Assembly: GCA_963519075.1 (NCBI GenBank) | Contig: CAUQMH010000051.1 | Coordinates: forward strand, 1-10,874 | Direction of reading: 5' to 3' | From: JABCPE02 sp963519075 | GTDB taxonomy: Bacteria; Bacteroidota; Bacteroidia; Flavobacteriales; Weeksellaceae | Length of the DNA stretch: 10,874 nucleotides | Shown: positions 1 to 6,746 of the stretch, piece after piece | Position numbering within the stretch: the first letter of the stretch is position 1 | Layout of the letters: each line of letters starts with the position of its first letter | The notes under the pieces: model-generated | Seen by the model: the letters and a program-made list of their open reading frames with translations, nothing else | Database searches by the model: none | What the model was told of the DNA's origin: nothing | Translations under genes and position numbers: made by a program

Positions 1-183
1 AGATATTTTCTTAATCAATTCATCCACAGTAAAAAACTCAGGCAAAAAACCTTCGTATTTCTGCTCTTTTAGGATTTGCTTCAAAAAAATCACGGGTCTT
101 TTCCCTGGTAAAACGACTACAGTCTGGGATAAATCCGAAGTTTCTGATAATAATTCCGAAATAATTTTTGAAAGAAATTTCAT
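1..183 (-). CDS. N-terminus of a probable AddB-like PD-(D/E)XK nuclease/helicase-fold protein (partial)
   Basis: Only the first 61 codons are present; the gene runs off the left edge. It begins at ATG (183-181) with MKFLSKIISELLSETSDLSQ, followed by TVVVLPGKRPVIFLKQIL and a segment ending in FFTVDELIKKIS. The pattern of an early helix, a 'VVVLPGKR' strand-turn in place of a Walker-like loop, and an aromatic/acidic 'FFTVDELI' helix resembles the start of the Bacteroidota AddB-like proteins usually annotated as PD-(D/E)XK nuclease family, which take part in double-strand-break end processing. No catalytic residue lies in the visible part, so the assignment rests on N-terminal resemblance alone. 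It follows rsmG by about 60 nt on the same strand and could be cotranscribed with it; no good TAnnTTTG box lies in the gap. Confidence 0.55.
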   Translation of the reverse strand, partial: MKFLSKIISELLSETSDLSQTVVVLPGKRPVIFLKQILKEQKYEGFLPEFFTVDELIKKIS

Positions 184-242
184 ATTCAATTATTTATATA
201 AAAGCAATAATTAAAAGCTATAACAAATTAACAATCAATTAT

Positions 243-878
243 CTACGAATTAAAATTTCCTTTTGACAAATACACCACTTTTTTGGTATCGAAAAATTCT
301 TCTTCAAAATAATTTTTCAGCTGAAAAATTTCACAGCGAAGCCCTGCCAGTTCCTCCGCCAAATCTCCTCCTTTGAGGTAAAGCACGCCGTTGTGCTTTT
401 CATTGAACTGTTCCTTTTCAAATTTACCTTTCAGCCATCGCAAAAACTCAGGCATCTGGGTAACAGCCCTGCTCACCACAAAATGAAACTTTTCTTTCAG
501 TTTTTCAGCTCTTCCATGCACTGCGGTCACATTTTTCAGCCCAAGTCCTTCTGAAACAGCTTCTACCACTTTTATTTTCTTGCCGATGGAATCTATCAGC
601 GTAAAACTCACCTCTGGGAAAAGAATCGCCAGCGGAATCCCAGGAAATCCGCCTCCTGTGCCGACATCCAGCACCTTTGTACCATCAGCAAAAGGCATTA
701 CTTTGGCAATTCCGAGTGAATGCAGAATGTGCTTTTCATAAAGCCCATCCATATCTTTTCGGGAAATGACATTTATTTTCTCGTTCCATTCGGTATATAG
801 TTTTTCCAGTTTTTCGAATTGCTGTTTTTGTTCGTCAGTGATTTCTGGAAAATATTTTAAAATAAGTGATACAGACAT
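243..878 (-). CDS. rsmG: RsmG, 16S rRNA (guanine527-N7)-methyltransferase
   Basis: This is a 211-residue protein, the usual length for RsmG/GidB, which uses S-adenosylmethionine to methylate N7 of G527 in the 16S rRNA 530 loop. The family landmarks are all visible: NVISRKD at 36-42, HILHS at 50-54, the glycine-rich SAM-binding motif VLDVGTGGGFPGIP at 69-82, the acidic LIDS strand end at 94-97, GRAE at 122-125 and VSRAV at 135-139. The ATG at 878-876 gives the expected N-terminus with a leading amphipathic region. A TATTTTTG promoter box lies 20 nt upstream, right after the terminator of the previous operon, so rsmG probably starts its own transcript, with the AddB-like gene behind it. In other bacteria loss of rsmG gives low-level streptomycin resistance. 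Confidence 0.97.
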   Translation of the reverse strand: MSVSLILKYFPEITDEQKQQFEKLEKLYTEWNEKINVISRKDMDGLYEKHILHSLGIAKVMPFADGTKVLDVGTGGGFPGIPLAILFPEVSFTLIDSIGKKIKVVEAVSEGLGLKNVTAVHGRAEKLKEKFHFVVSRAVTQMPEFLRWLKGKFEKEQFNEKHNGVLYLKGGDLAEELAGLRCEIFQLKNYFEEEFFDTKKVVYLSKGNFNS

Positions 879-897
879 TTTTTAGAATTGATTTTTA

Positions 898-905
898 CAA
901 AAATA
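898..905 (-). promoter_or_regulatory. Bacteroidota -7 box upstream of rsmG
   Basis: On the minus strand the bases read TATTTTTG, an exact match to the TAnnTTTG -7 consensus of Bacteroidota sigma-A promoters, 20 nt before the rsmG ATG. A TTG that could serve as the -33 element sits at 923-921, 15 nt away, slightly closer than usual and inside the upstream terminator stem. Confidence 0.5.
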
Positions 906-906
906 C

Positions 907-943
907 ATAAAAAACTTCGACAAAGCGATGCCTTGCCGAAGTT
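907..943 (-). terminator. Rho-independent terminator of the aminotransferase-DUF4180 operon
   Basis: Arms 943-930 and 926-913 pair around a 3-nt loop (929-927). In the minus-strand transcript all 14 positions pair, two of them as G-U wobbles, and the stem runs into a run of six U (complement of 914-909). Read on the plus strand the same two positions become A-C mismatches, so the structure is built to work in the minus direction. It lies 20 nt after the DUF4180 stop and before the rsmG promoter. Confidence 0.85.
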
Positions 944-962
944 AATTTTATTTAGATAAAAT

Positions 963-1310
963 TTATTTTAATCCATCTTCAATAGTAGTAACAAAATTAA
1001 TTTGCTTTCCTTTGTTACTCTCAAAGATAAAATCATTTAGACTTTTACTTTCATATTTCTCAAAATCACCAATAATAGCTAAAGGCATAGAATATTGAGA
1101 AAACTTTTGAAGGATATTTCCAGCGATTTTATTCTTTAACTCAAAAAAATCTGAAATCATATTTTCTTCATGAATGATGAGTTTGTCAAACCCTTGGTAA
1201 GACATGTTGCCTATCAAATCTATAGCATCCTCAACAGTCTGTAAGACAATATCATCCGATATGATTTCGGCAATTTTTCTGTCATCAATCGTATGGATTT
1301 TAATTCCCAT
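963..1310 (-). CDS. DUF4180 domain-containing protein
   Basis: A 115-residue protein that is essentially one DUF4180 domain. The visible signature elements are LIIHEEN at 44-50, FFELKNKIAGNILQKF at 55-70, and the C-terminal block starting LAIIGDFEKYESKS at 77-90 followed by a DFIFESNKGKQ segment at 93-103. There is no signal peptide or membrane segment, so it should be cytosolic. The family's function is not established; a regulatory or ligand-binding role is sometimes assumed but nothing here proves it. Its ATG lies one base after the stop codon of the aminotransferase, so the two are almost certainly cotranscribed and translationally coupled, and the pair is closed by a strong terminator. 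Confidence 0.85.
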   Translation of the reverse strand: MGIKIHTIDDRKIAEIISDDIVLQTVEDAIDLIGNMSYQGFDKLIIHEENMISDFFELKNKIAGNILQKFSQYSMPLAIIGDFEKYESKSLNDFIFESNKGKQINFVTTIEDGLK

Positions 1311-1311
1311 T

Positions 1312-2499
1312 TTATTTATTTAATAATTCTTTTATTCTTCTCATAGCCTCTACCAACTGCTCTTCTGAAGCTGCGTAAGAGAAACGGATACAGTTTTTAT
1401 CTCCGAAAGACACGCCGCCCACTGTCGCCACATGTGCTTTTTCTAAAAGATACATCGCAAAATCATCAGAATCATTGATTTTCACGCCATCTAAAGTCTG
1501 ACCTATGTAGTGAGAAATATCTGGGAACATATAAAAAGCTCCTTTTGGTTGGTTGATTTTGAAACCTTTTATTTCTTTTAAAAGATTGAAAACCAGCTCT
1601 CTTCTCTTTTCAAAGCTGTCAATCTTGTATTTGTATTCAGAAGGATTGGTTTCTAATGCTGTGATAGAAGCCCTCTGCGCAATGGTATTCGCTCCAGAAG
1701 TCATCTGTCCCTGCACCTTGTCACAAGCGGCAGCAAGCCAAGTAGGACACGCGGAATAACCTATTCTCCATCCTGTCATCGCGAAAGCCTTTGACATTCC
1801 GTTGATTACAGCAGTCTGCTCATACACTTGCGGGAACTCTGCAATAGATGTATGTTTTCCTCCATAATTGATAAATTCATAGATTTCATCAGAAATAATG
1901 GTAATTTGCGGATATTTTGCGATAACATTTGCAATAGCCTCCAACTCTTCTCTTTCGTAGAAACTTCCAGAAGGGTTACATGGAGAACTGAATAACAACG
2001 CCTTAGTTTTAGGAGTAATCGCTGCTTCCAGCTGAACCGCTGTCATCTTGAAATCTGTATCTATCGTTGTATTGACAAAAACAGAAACACCGCCCATCAT
2101 TTTTACCATTTCATCATAACTTACCCAATATGGCGTTGGTAAGATTACTTCATCACCATCATTTACAACAGAAGCTAATACATTGAAAATAGACTGTTTC
2201 GCTCCGTTAGAAACGCAGATTTGGTTTGGTTTGTAGTCAAGATTATTATCTCTTTTTAGTTTTTTACAAACTGCCTCACGAAGTTCTAAAAACCCTGTAA
2301 CAGGCGAATAGTGGCTGTAATTTTGGTGAATAGCATCTATCGCCGCTTGTTTGATATTATCTGGAACATCAAAATCAGGTTCTCCCAGTGTAAGGCTTAT
2401 CACATCTATTCCTTGACTTTTCATTTCTCTGGCTTTATTAGTCATCACAAAAGTCTTGGAATAGCTCAGTCTATTGAGTCTATCAGAAAGTTTTTCCAT
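1312..2499 (-). CDS. Class I/II pyridoxal-phosphate aminotransferase (aspartate aminotransferase type)
   Basis: A 395-residue fold-type I aminotransferase of the AspB/subgroup I-gamma kind. Landmarks in order are LTLGEPDF at 36-43, SPVTGFLELREAV at 65-77, the phosphate-binding SNGAKQ at 97-102, PYW at 123-125 (ring-stacking aromatic), NPSG at 175-178 (Asn to the PLP O3'), SDEIYE at 203-208 (Asp to the pyridine N), the Schiff-base lysine K237 in SKAFAMTGWRIGY (236-248), and the substrate-carboxylate arginine R372 in RFSYA. Together these support transfer of the amino group between aspartate, or a related amino acid, and 2-oxoglutarate; exact substrate choice cannot be read from sequence. A TAACTTTG -7 box lies 18 nt upstream, so it likely heads a two-gene operon with DUF4180. 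Confidence 0.93.
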   Translation of the reverse strand: MEKLSDRLNRLSYSKTFVMTNKAREMKSQGIDVISLTLGEPDFDVPDNIKQAAIDAIHQNYSHYSPVTGFLELREAVCKKLKRDNNLDYKPNQICVSNGAKQSIFNVLASVVNDGDEVILPTPYWVSYDEMVKMMGGVSVFVNTTIDTDFKMTAVQLEAAITPKTKALLFSSPCNPSGSFYEREELEAIANVIAKYPQITIISDEIYEFINYGGKHTSIAEFPQVYEQTAVINGMSKAFAMTGWRIGYSACPTWLAAACDKVQGQMTSGANTIAQRASITALETNPSEYKYKIDSFEKRRELVFNLLKEIKGFKINQPKGAFYMFPDISHYIGQTLDGVKINDSDDFAMYLLEKAHVATVGGVSFGDKNCIRFSYAASEEQLVEAMRRIKELLNK

Positions 2500-2516
2500 T
2501 TTTATTCAATTTTTTA

Positions 2517-2524
2517 CAAAGTTA
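2517..2524 (-). promoter_or_regulatory. Bacteroidota -7 box upstream of the aminotransferase
   Basis: The minus strand reads TAACTTTG, matching TAnnTTTG, with the aminotransferase ATG 17 nt after it. No clear TTG -33 element was found at 17-22 nt, so this rests on the -7 box and its placement. Confidence 0.45.
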
Positions 2525-2548
2525 ATCAAATTAAAATTATTTCTACTT

Positions 2549-2914
2549 TTATTTTGTATCGTTTTTATTTTCAAAGAAAATTTTTAGGTTTTCTAAATTT
2601 TTCTTATCGCTTCCTACGAAAATTTCTTTTTCGGTAAGAAAAACAGGTCGTTTCAGAAAACTATAATGGTCTAAAATCAAGTCCCTAAAATCCTCTTCTT
2701 TCAGTGTTTTCACATCTATTTCTCTCGCCTTTATCTGTGTAGATTTTTTACTAAAAAGCGCCTCATAACTTCCTGTGATTTTGTACATTTTCTGAAGTTC
2801 TTCGCTGGTTACATTCTCGGATTTCAGTTCTCTGATTTCCCAGTCTGTAAGGTCAAATTCAGACATTATTCTCTTGCAGGTGCTGCATGTTTTTAGATAA
2901 AATACTTTTTTCAT
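2549..2914 (-). CDS. ArsC/Spx-like thioredoxin-fold protein (arsenate reductase family)
   Basis: A 121-residue protein of the ArsC/Spx/YffB superfamily. The N-terminal strand leads into the redox motif CSTC (C10 and C13), then a helix. The C-terminal half carries the family's conserved loop FLKRPVF (86-92; KRPV at 88-91), which in ArsC and YffB contributes the anion-binding arginine. The CxxC arrangement is as in Spx and MgsR rather than the single catalytic Cys of E. coli ArsC, so true arsenate reduction is doubtful; a thiol-dependent reductase or stress role is as likely. No ars genes (arsR, arsB, acr3) are nearby. It starts 30 nt after the CvfB gene and is probably in the same transcript. 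Confidence 0.82.
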   Translation of the reverse strand: MKKVFYLKTCSTCKRIMSEFDLTDWEIRELKSENVTSEELQKMYKITGSYEALFSKKSTQIKAREIDVKTLKEEDFRDLILDHYSFLKRPVFLTEKEIFVGSDKKNLENLKIFFENKNDTK

Positions 2915-2944
2915 TATTAAATAATTCTTTTTATGAATTTATAT

Positions 2945-3769
2945 TTACAAGAGCTTGATTCTATCATCTAAAATTTCTATGATTTTATCCTTATAAAGCC
3001 CTCCGATAGCCTTTTTAAAGTTTTTCTTGCTCATTTGCAGTTCTTCCTTTATTTCCTCTGGTGAAGACTCATCAGAAAGATACAAAAGCCCATAGCCCTG
3101 CTCCAGTTTTTCTAATATTTTCTGCTTAAATTCATCCATATTCTGGTATCCTTCTGGCTGCAAAGAAACATCTATTTTCCCATCTTCTCGGAGGTTTTTG
3201 ATGTATCCTACTTCCTCTGAAAATGGATAAAGTTTTTTGTAAATATCCGAAAAATAAACCAATCCTATATATTTTTGATTGATGATGACATTCCAGCCGA
3301 GTTCAGATTCATTGCCCATAATGAGAGAAACTTTATCACCTTTTTTAAATGGAAGTTCCTGATACTGTGGATTTCTTTTAAATTTAGTCGTCCCTGTCAA
3401 AAGCCCCGTTTCTTCATCGATATAGACATAGACTAAATATTTTTTTCCTTCTATTATCTTGGTTTTCTGCTGTTTATAAGGGATAAATAAATCCTTAATA
3501 ATCCCCCAATCCATAAAAGCTCCACTCGGAAGGGTGTGGGTGCAGGTCATAACGGCAAACTCCCCAACTTGGCAGAATGGCGTTTCTATAGTTGCTTGCA
3601 ACTGGTTATTATCCTGATAAACAAACACTTCTACTTCATCACCTATATTCCAGCTTTCATCAGAAAAAATCTTCGGAAGAAAACATTTTTCCTTATTTTT
3701 ATCTTCTAAATAAACGCCCTGATGATTTCGTTCTGAGACTATTAGTGTCTGTATTTTTCCTAATTCCAT
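2945..3769 (-). CDS. cvfB: CvfB-type S1 domain RNA-binding protein
   Basis: A 274-residue protein with the domain order of the CvfB (conserved virulence factor B, YitL) family: three S1/OB-type barrels at about 1-62, 67-135 and 142-205, then a winged-helix domain at about 213-274. The second barrel has the characteristic GAFMDWGIIKDLFIP (83-97), and the third GWNVIINQKYIGLVY (158-172). The C-terminal segment SPEEIKEELQMSKKNFKKAI (236-255) is the helix-turn-helix-like part. The family binds RNA and, in Staphylococcus aureus, affects virulence and agr-related expression; the role in Bacteroidota is not defined. It lies 38 nt after the EEP-family gene, with no promoter box in the gap, so cotranscription is likely. 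Confidence 0.9.
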   Translation of the reverse strand: MELGKIQTLIVSERNHQGVYLEDKNKEKCFLPKIFSDESWNIGDEVEVFVYQDNNQLQATIETPFCQVGEFAVMTCTHTLPSGAFMDWGIIKDLFIPYKQQKTKIIEGKKYLVYVYIDEETGLLTGTTKFKRNPQYQELPFKKGDKVSLIMGNESELGWNVIINQKYIGLVYFSDIYKKLYPFSEEVGYIKNLREDGKIDVSLQPEGYQNMDEFKQKILEKLEQGYGLLYLSDESSPEEIKEELQMSKKNFKKAIGGLYKDKIIEILDDRIKLL

Positions 3770-3807
3770 TAGTTTTTATTATTTTATTCGCCCTATTTGG
3801 GATTTTT

Positions 3808-4761
3808 TTAATGATTTGATACTTTTAATTCCACCAAAACAGGAAAATGGTCGCTATACCCTCCTAAATACCGCGTTCCTGCATAAGTACGGAAAGGCTT
3901 TCCTTGATATTTTCCATCTCTGGTTCTGAGGTCATTATGCGCAAAAACTTCCGCTTTCTCAAACCTTAATAAAGAATTTTGCCCATAGAAATACTCAGAA
4001 AGTATGATTTGGTCAAATAAAAGTCCTTGTTTTAAGTAAAAAGTGGAAAACTTACGCTCATGATACAGCTTAGAAAAAGGATTTTCCAAAATCTTTTCAG
4101 AGCCGTCATTATAAAGCAAGAAGTTCATATTTTCTGCATAGGGATTTTCATTAAAATCTCCCAAAAGCATCACGGCTTCTCGGCTGTCTTTGAGAAGAGC
4201 CAATGTTTTTTCTTTGACTTCGTTTAGGATATAGTCCCTTTTGGGCTGGTTGATACCATCATCTCTTTTTGATGGCAGATGAAGAACAAAAATATTGAGA
4301 ATATCGCCTCTGTATCGGACTTTGCAATGAAGAATGTCTCTGGTCGTATCCATGCCATCTACGCCATCTTCTTCAAATTCAAAAATAAAACTTATCGTAT
4401 CAGAATCAATAATTTCTATTTTGGTTTTGTCATAAAGAAGCGCTGTGTCTACTCCTCTTTCATCCAAAGAATCATAATGCACATACGCATATCTGCCATC
4501 AAAGACAGGCTGCTGAATCAAATCTTCCAATACTGAATTATCAGCAATTTCCGCCAAACCAATGATGAAAGGAAGCTCGCCTTTTTCATGTTTCATAAGT
4601 CCAAAGACATGCGAAAGCCTCTGCAGCTTATGTTTGTACCGCCATTCATTCCATTTTTTCAGACCAGAGAATTTTTTACTCTCCCCTTTTACAAATTTCT
4701 CATCGGGCGGAAAAAGATTTTCCACATTATAAAAAACCGCCAGTTCTTTATGACTCTTCAT
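3808..4761 (-). CDS. Endonuclease/exonuclease/phosphatase (EEP) family protein
   Basis: A 317-residue metal-dependent phosphodiesterase-fold protein. The catalytic elements of the EEP superfamily are visible in order: YNVENLF at 11-17 (metal-site Asn), GLAEI at 68-72 with E71 as metal ligand, DERGVDTALLYD at 100-111, LHLPSKR at 160-166 with the conserved His, GDFNENP at 201-207 (D202 and N204), and the catalytic SDHFPV at 303-308. There is no signal peptide, so it should be cytosolic, unlike many secreted Bacteroidota EEP proteins. The substrate cannot be deduced. It follows trmD by 66 nt. The near-match GATTTTTG at 4808-4801 could give a secondary promoter, but it breaks the first consensus base. 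Confidence 0.88.
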   Translation of the reverse strand: MKSHKELAVFYNVENLFPPDEKFVKGESKKFSGLKKWNEWRYKHKLQRLSHVFGLMKHEKGELPFIIGLAEIADNSVLEDLIQQPVFDGRYAYVHYDSLDERGVDTALLYDKTKIEIIDSDTISFIFEFEEDGVDGMDTTRDILHCKVRYRGDILNIFVLHLPSKRDDGINQPKRDYILNEVKEKTLALLKDSREAVMLLGDFNENPYAENMNFLLYNDGSEKILENPFSKLYHERKFSTFYLKQGLLFDQIILSEYFYGQNSLLRFEKAEVFAHNDLRTRDGKYQGKPFRTYAGTRYLGGYSDHFPVLVELKVSNH

Positions 4762-4827
4762 CGTTATCCTAAAATATACCGCAAGGTATCATTTTTTTAG
4801 CAAAAATCCTTTGAAAATTTAAATTAT

Positions 4828-5502
4828 TTAATCCAATAAGTCTGGGCGCTTCTGCTGGGTGATTTCTAGCGCTTTTTCGTGTCGCCACTGCTCTATCGCT
4901 GCAAAATTACCACTCAAAAGAACTTTCGGAACTTCAAGCCCTTTATAAACTTCTGGGCGTGTGTATATCGGCGGTGAAAGAAGATTATCCTGAAAACTAT
5001 CCGTAAGGGCTGACTGCTCATCATTCAGAACCCCTGGTAATAGTCTGACCACAGAATCCACAAGGACACATGCCGCCAGCTCCCCTCCTGTAAGGACAAA
5101 ATCCCCAATGGATATCTCCATCGTTACATGTAAATCCCTCACTCTCTGGTCAATACCCTTGTAATGCCCACAGATTAAAATCAAGTTTTCTTTCAGCGAA
5201 AGGCTGTTTGCTATTTTTTGATTGAGTGTCTTGCCATCTGGTGTCAGATAGATGATTTCATCATAGTTTCGCTCTGATTTTAGCTGAGAAATGCATTTAT
5301 CCAGCGGTTCCACCATCATTACCATTCCCGCACCGCCGCCATACTGAGTGTCATCTATTTGTTTATAATTATTCGTGGAATAATCCCTTACATTATGGAA
5401 ATGTATTTCCGCCAGTCCTTTTTCTATCGCTCTTTTCAGCATCGAAACCTTGAAAGGGCTTTCCATCAGTTCTGGAACCACAGTGATGATATCTATCCTC
5501 AT
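4828..5502 (-). CDS. trmD: TrmD, tRNA (guanine37-N1)-methyltransferase
   Basis: A 224-residue SPOUT-class methyltransferase that makes m1G37 next to the anticodon and prevents +1 frameshifting. The trefoil-knot and active-site motifs are intact: DDTQYGGGAGM at 50-60, LICGHYKGIDQRV at 109-121, and SIGDFVLTGGELA at 131-143. The catalytic-base aspartate corresponds to D168 in ALTDSF. The C-terminal domain contains QWRHEKALEIT (205-215) and RPDLL (219-223). It is shorter than E. coli TrmD (255 residues) but complete at both ends. The usual rpsP-rimM-trmD-rplS context is absent here; it follows a small Imm40-like gene and precedes an EEP-family gene. A TATTTTTG -7 box lies 16 nt upstream. Confidence 0.97.
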   Translation of the reverse strand: MRIDIITVVPELMESPFKVSMLKRAIEKGLAEIHFHNVRDYSTNNYKQIDDTQYGGGAGMVMMVEPLDKCISQLKSERNYDEIIYLTPDGKTLNQKIANSLSLKENLILICGHYKGIDQRVRDLHVTMEISIGDFVLTGGELAACVLVDSVVRLLPGVLNDEQSALTDSFQDNLLSPPIYTRPEVYKGLEVPKVLLSGNFAAIEQWRHEKALEITQQKRPDLLD

Positions 5503-5518
5503 AAATCAGAATTTTCCG

Positions 5519-5526
5519 CAAAAATA
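5519..5526 (-). promoter_or_regulatory. Bacteroidota -7 box upstream of trmD
   Basis: The minus strand reads TATTTTTG, matching TAnnTTTG, 16 nt before the trmD ATG, which would give a very short leader. No matching -33 TTG is seen, so trmD may also depend on read-through from the upstream gene. Confidence 0.4.
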
Positions 5527-5543
5527 ATAATATTTTATCATTT

Positions 5544-5930
5544 TTAGGTTAAATGAATATATTCTGTAACCAGCACAATGTAACATTTTTTACCCAATCG
5601 GTCAGCCACTTTCCTCGCTTCCATTATCCCTTCTTTGGCTTTATCATAGCTTCTTTGCAAATAATCTGCTCTATCTTCATCCTCTGATTTATCACAATAC
5701 CAATTTAGATATTGGAACTCTTTCCCCCAGATATCATGGGCATAAACAAGCTCTCCATCGGCTTCTGTGAGAATATCTCCTCCATAGATTACGATTTTTT
5801 CTTCGCTTAATAATTCTATGGCCTGTAAAGCATCATCTACCGACAAAGCCTTTTCTTCGCTCTGATAATCAGCTGATAAAGCTCTGCCCTTTTCGTTCAG
5901 AAAACCTAAAAACCATAATTCTTTTTTCAT
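5544..5930 (-). CDS. Imm40-like immunity protein / small hypothetical protein
   Basis: A 128-residue cytosolic protein, counted from the ATG at 5930-5928. A longer reading from 5966 is possible, but a good promoter (TTG, 20-nt spacer, TAATTTTG) lies at 5982-5952, so the upstream ATG would lie before or at the transcription start. Visible features are VDDALQAIELL (31-41), IVIYGGDIL (46-54), NWYCD (76-80), and a helix YLQRSYDKAKEGI (90-102). The 'DALxAIELL ... GGDxL ... NWYC ... YLxRSxxKA' order resembles the Imm40 immunity family of polymorphic toxin systems; this is from memory of the family and is not certain. No toxin or secretion gene is adjacent. The C-terminus (YIVLVTEYIHL) looks like a final beta strand. 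Confidence 0.7.
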   Translation of the reverse strand: MKKELWFLGFLNEKGRALSADYQSEEKALSVDDALQAIELLSEEKIVIYGGDILTEADGELVYAHDIWGKEFQYLNWYCDKSEDEDRADYLQRSYDKAKEGIMEARKVADRLGKKCYIVLVTEYIHLT

Positions 5931-5951
5931 TCTAAAATCTATATTCCTAAG

Positions 5952-5982
5952 CAAAATTATAAACAAAAAAAGAAATCCACAA
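5952..5982 (-). promoter_or_regulatory. Promoter of the Imm40-like gene
   Basis: The minus strand carries TTG (5982-5980), a 20-nt spacer and TAATTTTG (5959-5952), matching the Bacteroidota TTG...TAnnTTTG promoter. The predicted start falls near 5946, giving a leader of about 15 nt to the ATG at 5930. Confidence 0.6.
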
Positions 5983-5997
5983 AACTAAAAAGTTTAT

Positions 5998-6005
5998 TAT
6001 CTTTG
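5998..6005 (+). promoter_or_regulatory. Promoter -7 box of the lolD-like gene
   Basis: The plus strand reads TATCTTTG within TTATTATCTTTGCCC, a very common flavobacterial promoter context. Transcription should start near 6011-6013. No TTG -33 is evident. It is divergent from, and nearly overlaps, the promoter of the Imm40-like gene. Confidence 0.6.
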
Positions 6006-6039
6006 CCCTCGGCATAATCAGTTTATGCTAAATTCAAAC

Positions 6040-6708
6040 ATGATAAAAGCAAAAAACATTCATAAATCTTATGGAGAGCTGGAAGTTCTCAAAGGAGTAA
6101 ATTTAGAAATTCACAAAGGCGAGATCGTCTCTATCGTAGGAGAATCTGGAGCTGGAAAATCCACACTTTTGCAGATTTTAGGGACTTTGGACTTGCCTTC
6201 GGATATTCAAAAACACGAAACAGAAATCCTTCTTTTCGGAGAATCTTTCCTAAAAATGAATGACAAAGAATTATCAAAATTCCGAAACGAAAACATTGGT
6301 TTTGTTTTTCAGCACCATCAGCTTTTGCCAGAGTTTACAGCTTTAGAAAATGTGATGATGCCGATAAGAATCGCTGGGAAAAATGTAAAAGATTATAAAG
6401 AAAAAGCGATTCAGCTTTTCGAGGATCTAAATGTAGTAGACCGCATCCATTACAAACCAAAAATGCTTTCGGGTGGTGAAGCGCAAAGGGTGGCCGTTAT
6501 CCGTGCATTGATAAATTCACCTAAAATTATTTTTGCTGATGAGCCTACGGGAAACCTTGACTCTAAAAATGCAGATTCTCTACATCAGTTGTTTTTTGAT
6601 TTGAGGGAAAAATATAATCAGACCTTTGTCATCATCACTCACAACCCGATATTGGCAGAAAGCACAGACAGGAAGCTAACCATGAAAGATGGTTTGATTA
6701 TAGACTAA
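6040..6708 (+). CDS. lolD: LolD-like ABC transporter ATP-binding protein
   Basis: A 222-residue ABC ATPase of the LolD/MacB/FtsE group. Counting from ATG 6040, Walker A is GESGAGKST (34-42), the Q-loop glutamine is Q91 in FVFQHH, the signature is LSGGE (143-147), Walker B is IIFADEP (163-169), and the switch histidine is H201 in IITHN. The start at 6040 (MIKAKNIHKSYG) fits the family; an in-frame ATG at 6025 would add five residues and leave a leader of only about 12 nt. In LolCDE this subunit powers release of lipoproteins from the inner membrane. No lolC/lolE permease is adjacent, as is common in Flavobacteriia, so the partner and substrate are inferred. It is a single-gene transcript, with its own promoter and a terminator just after. 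Confidence 0.9.
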   Translation: MIKAKNIHKSYGELEVLKGVNLEIHKGEIVSIVGESGAGKSTLLQILGTLDLPSDIQKHETEILLFGESFLKMNDKELSKFRNENIGFVFQHHQLLPEFTALENVMMPIRIAGKNVKDYKEKAIQLFEDLNVVDRIHYKPKMLSGGEAQRVAVIRALINSPKIIFADEPTGNLDSKNADSLHQLFFDLREKYNQTFVIITHNPILAESTDRKLTMKDGLIID

Positions 6709-6712
6709 ACAG

Positions 6713-6741
6713 AAAAAAGAGTGAAATAATCACTCTTTTTT
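6713..6741. terminator. Bidirectional terminator between lolD and the secreted-protein gene
   Basis: A perfect 12-bp inverted repeat (6713-6724 and 6730-6741) with a 5-nt loop; the core is GAGTGA/TCACTC flanked by six A on one side and six T on the other. It lies between two convergent genes, 4 nt after the lolD stop and 5 nt before the stop of the minus-strand gene, so it can end both transcripts. Confidence 0.92.
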
Positions 6742-6746
6742 ACTTC

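Noticed and set aside
5931..5966. Longer N-terminus of the Imm40-like protein (ATG at 5966)
   Set aside because: The extension overlaps the predicted promoter and start site; the ATG at 5930 gives a natural MKKELW start.
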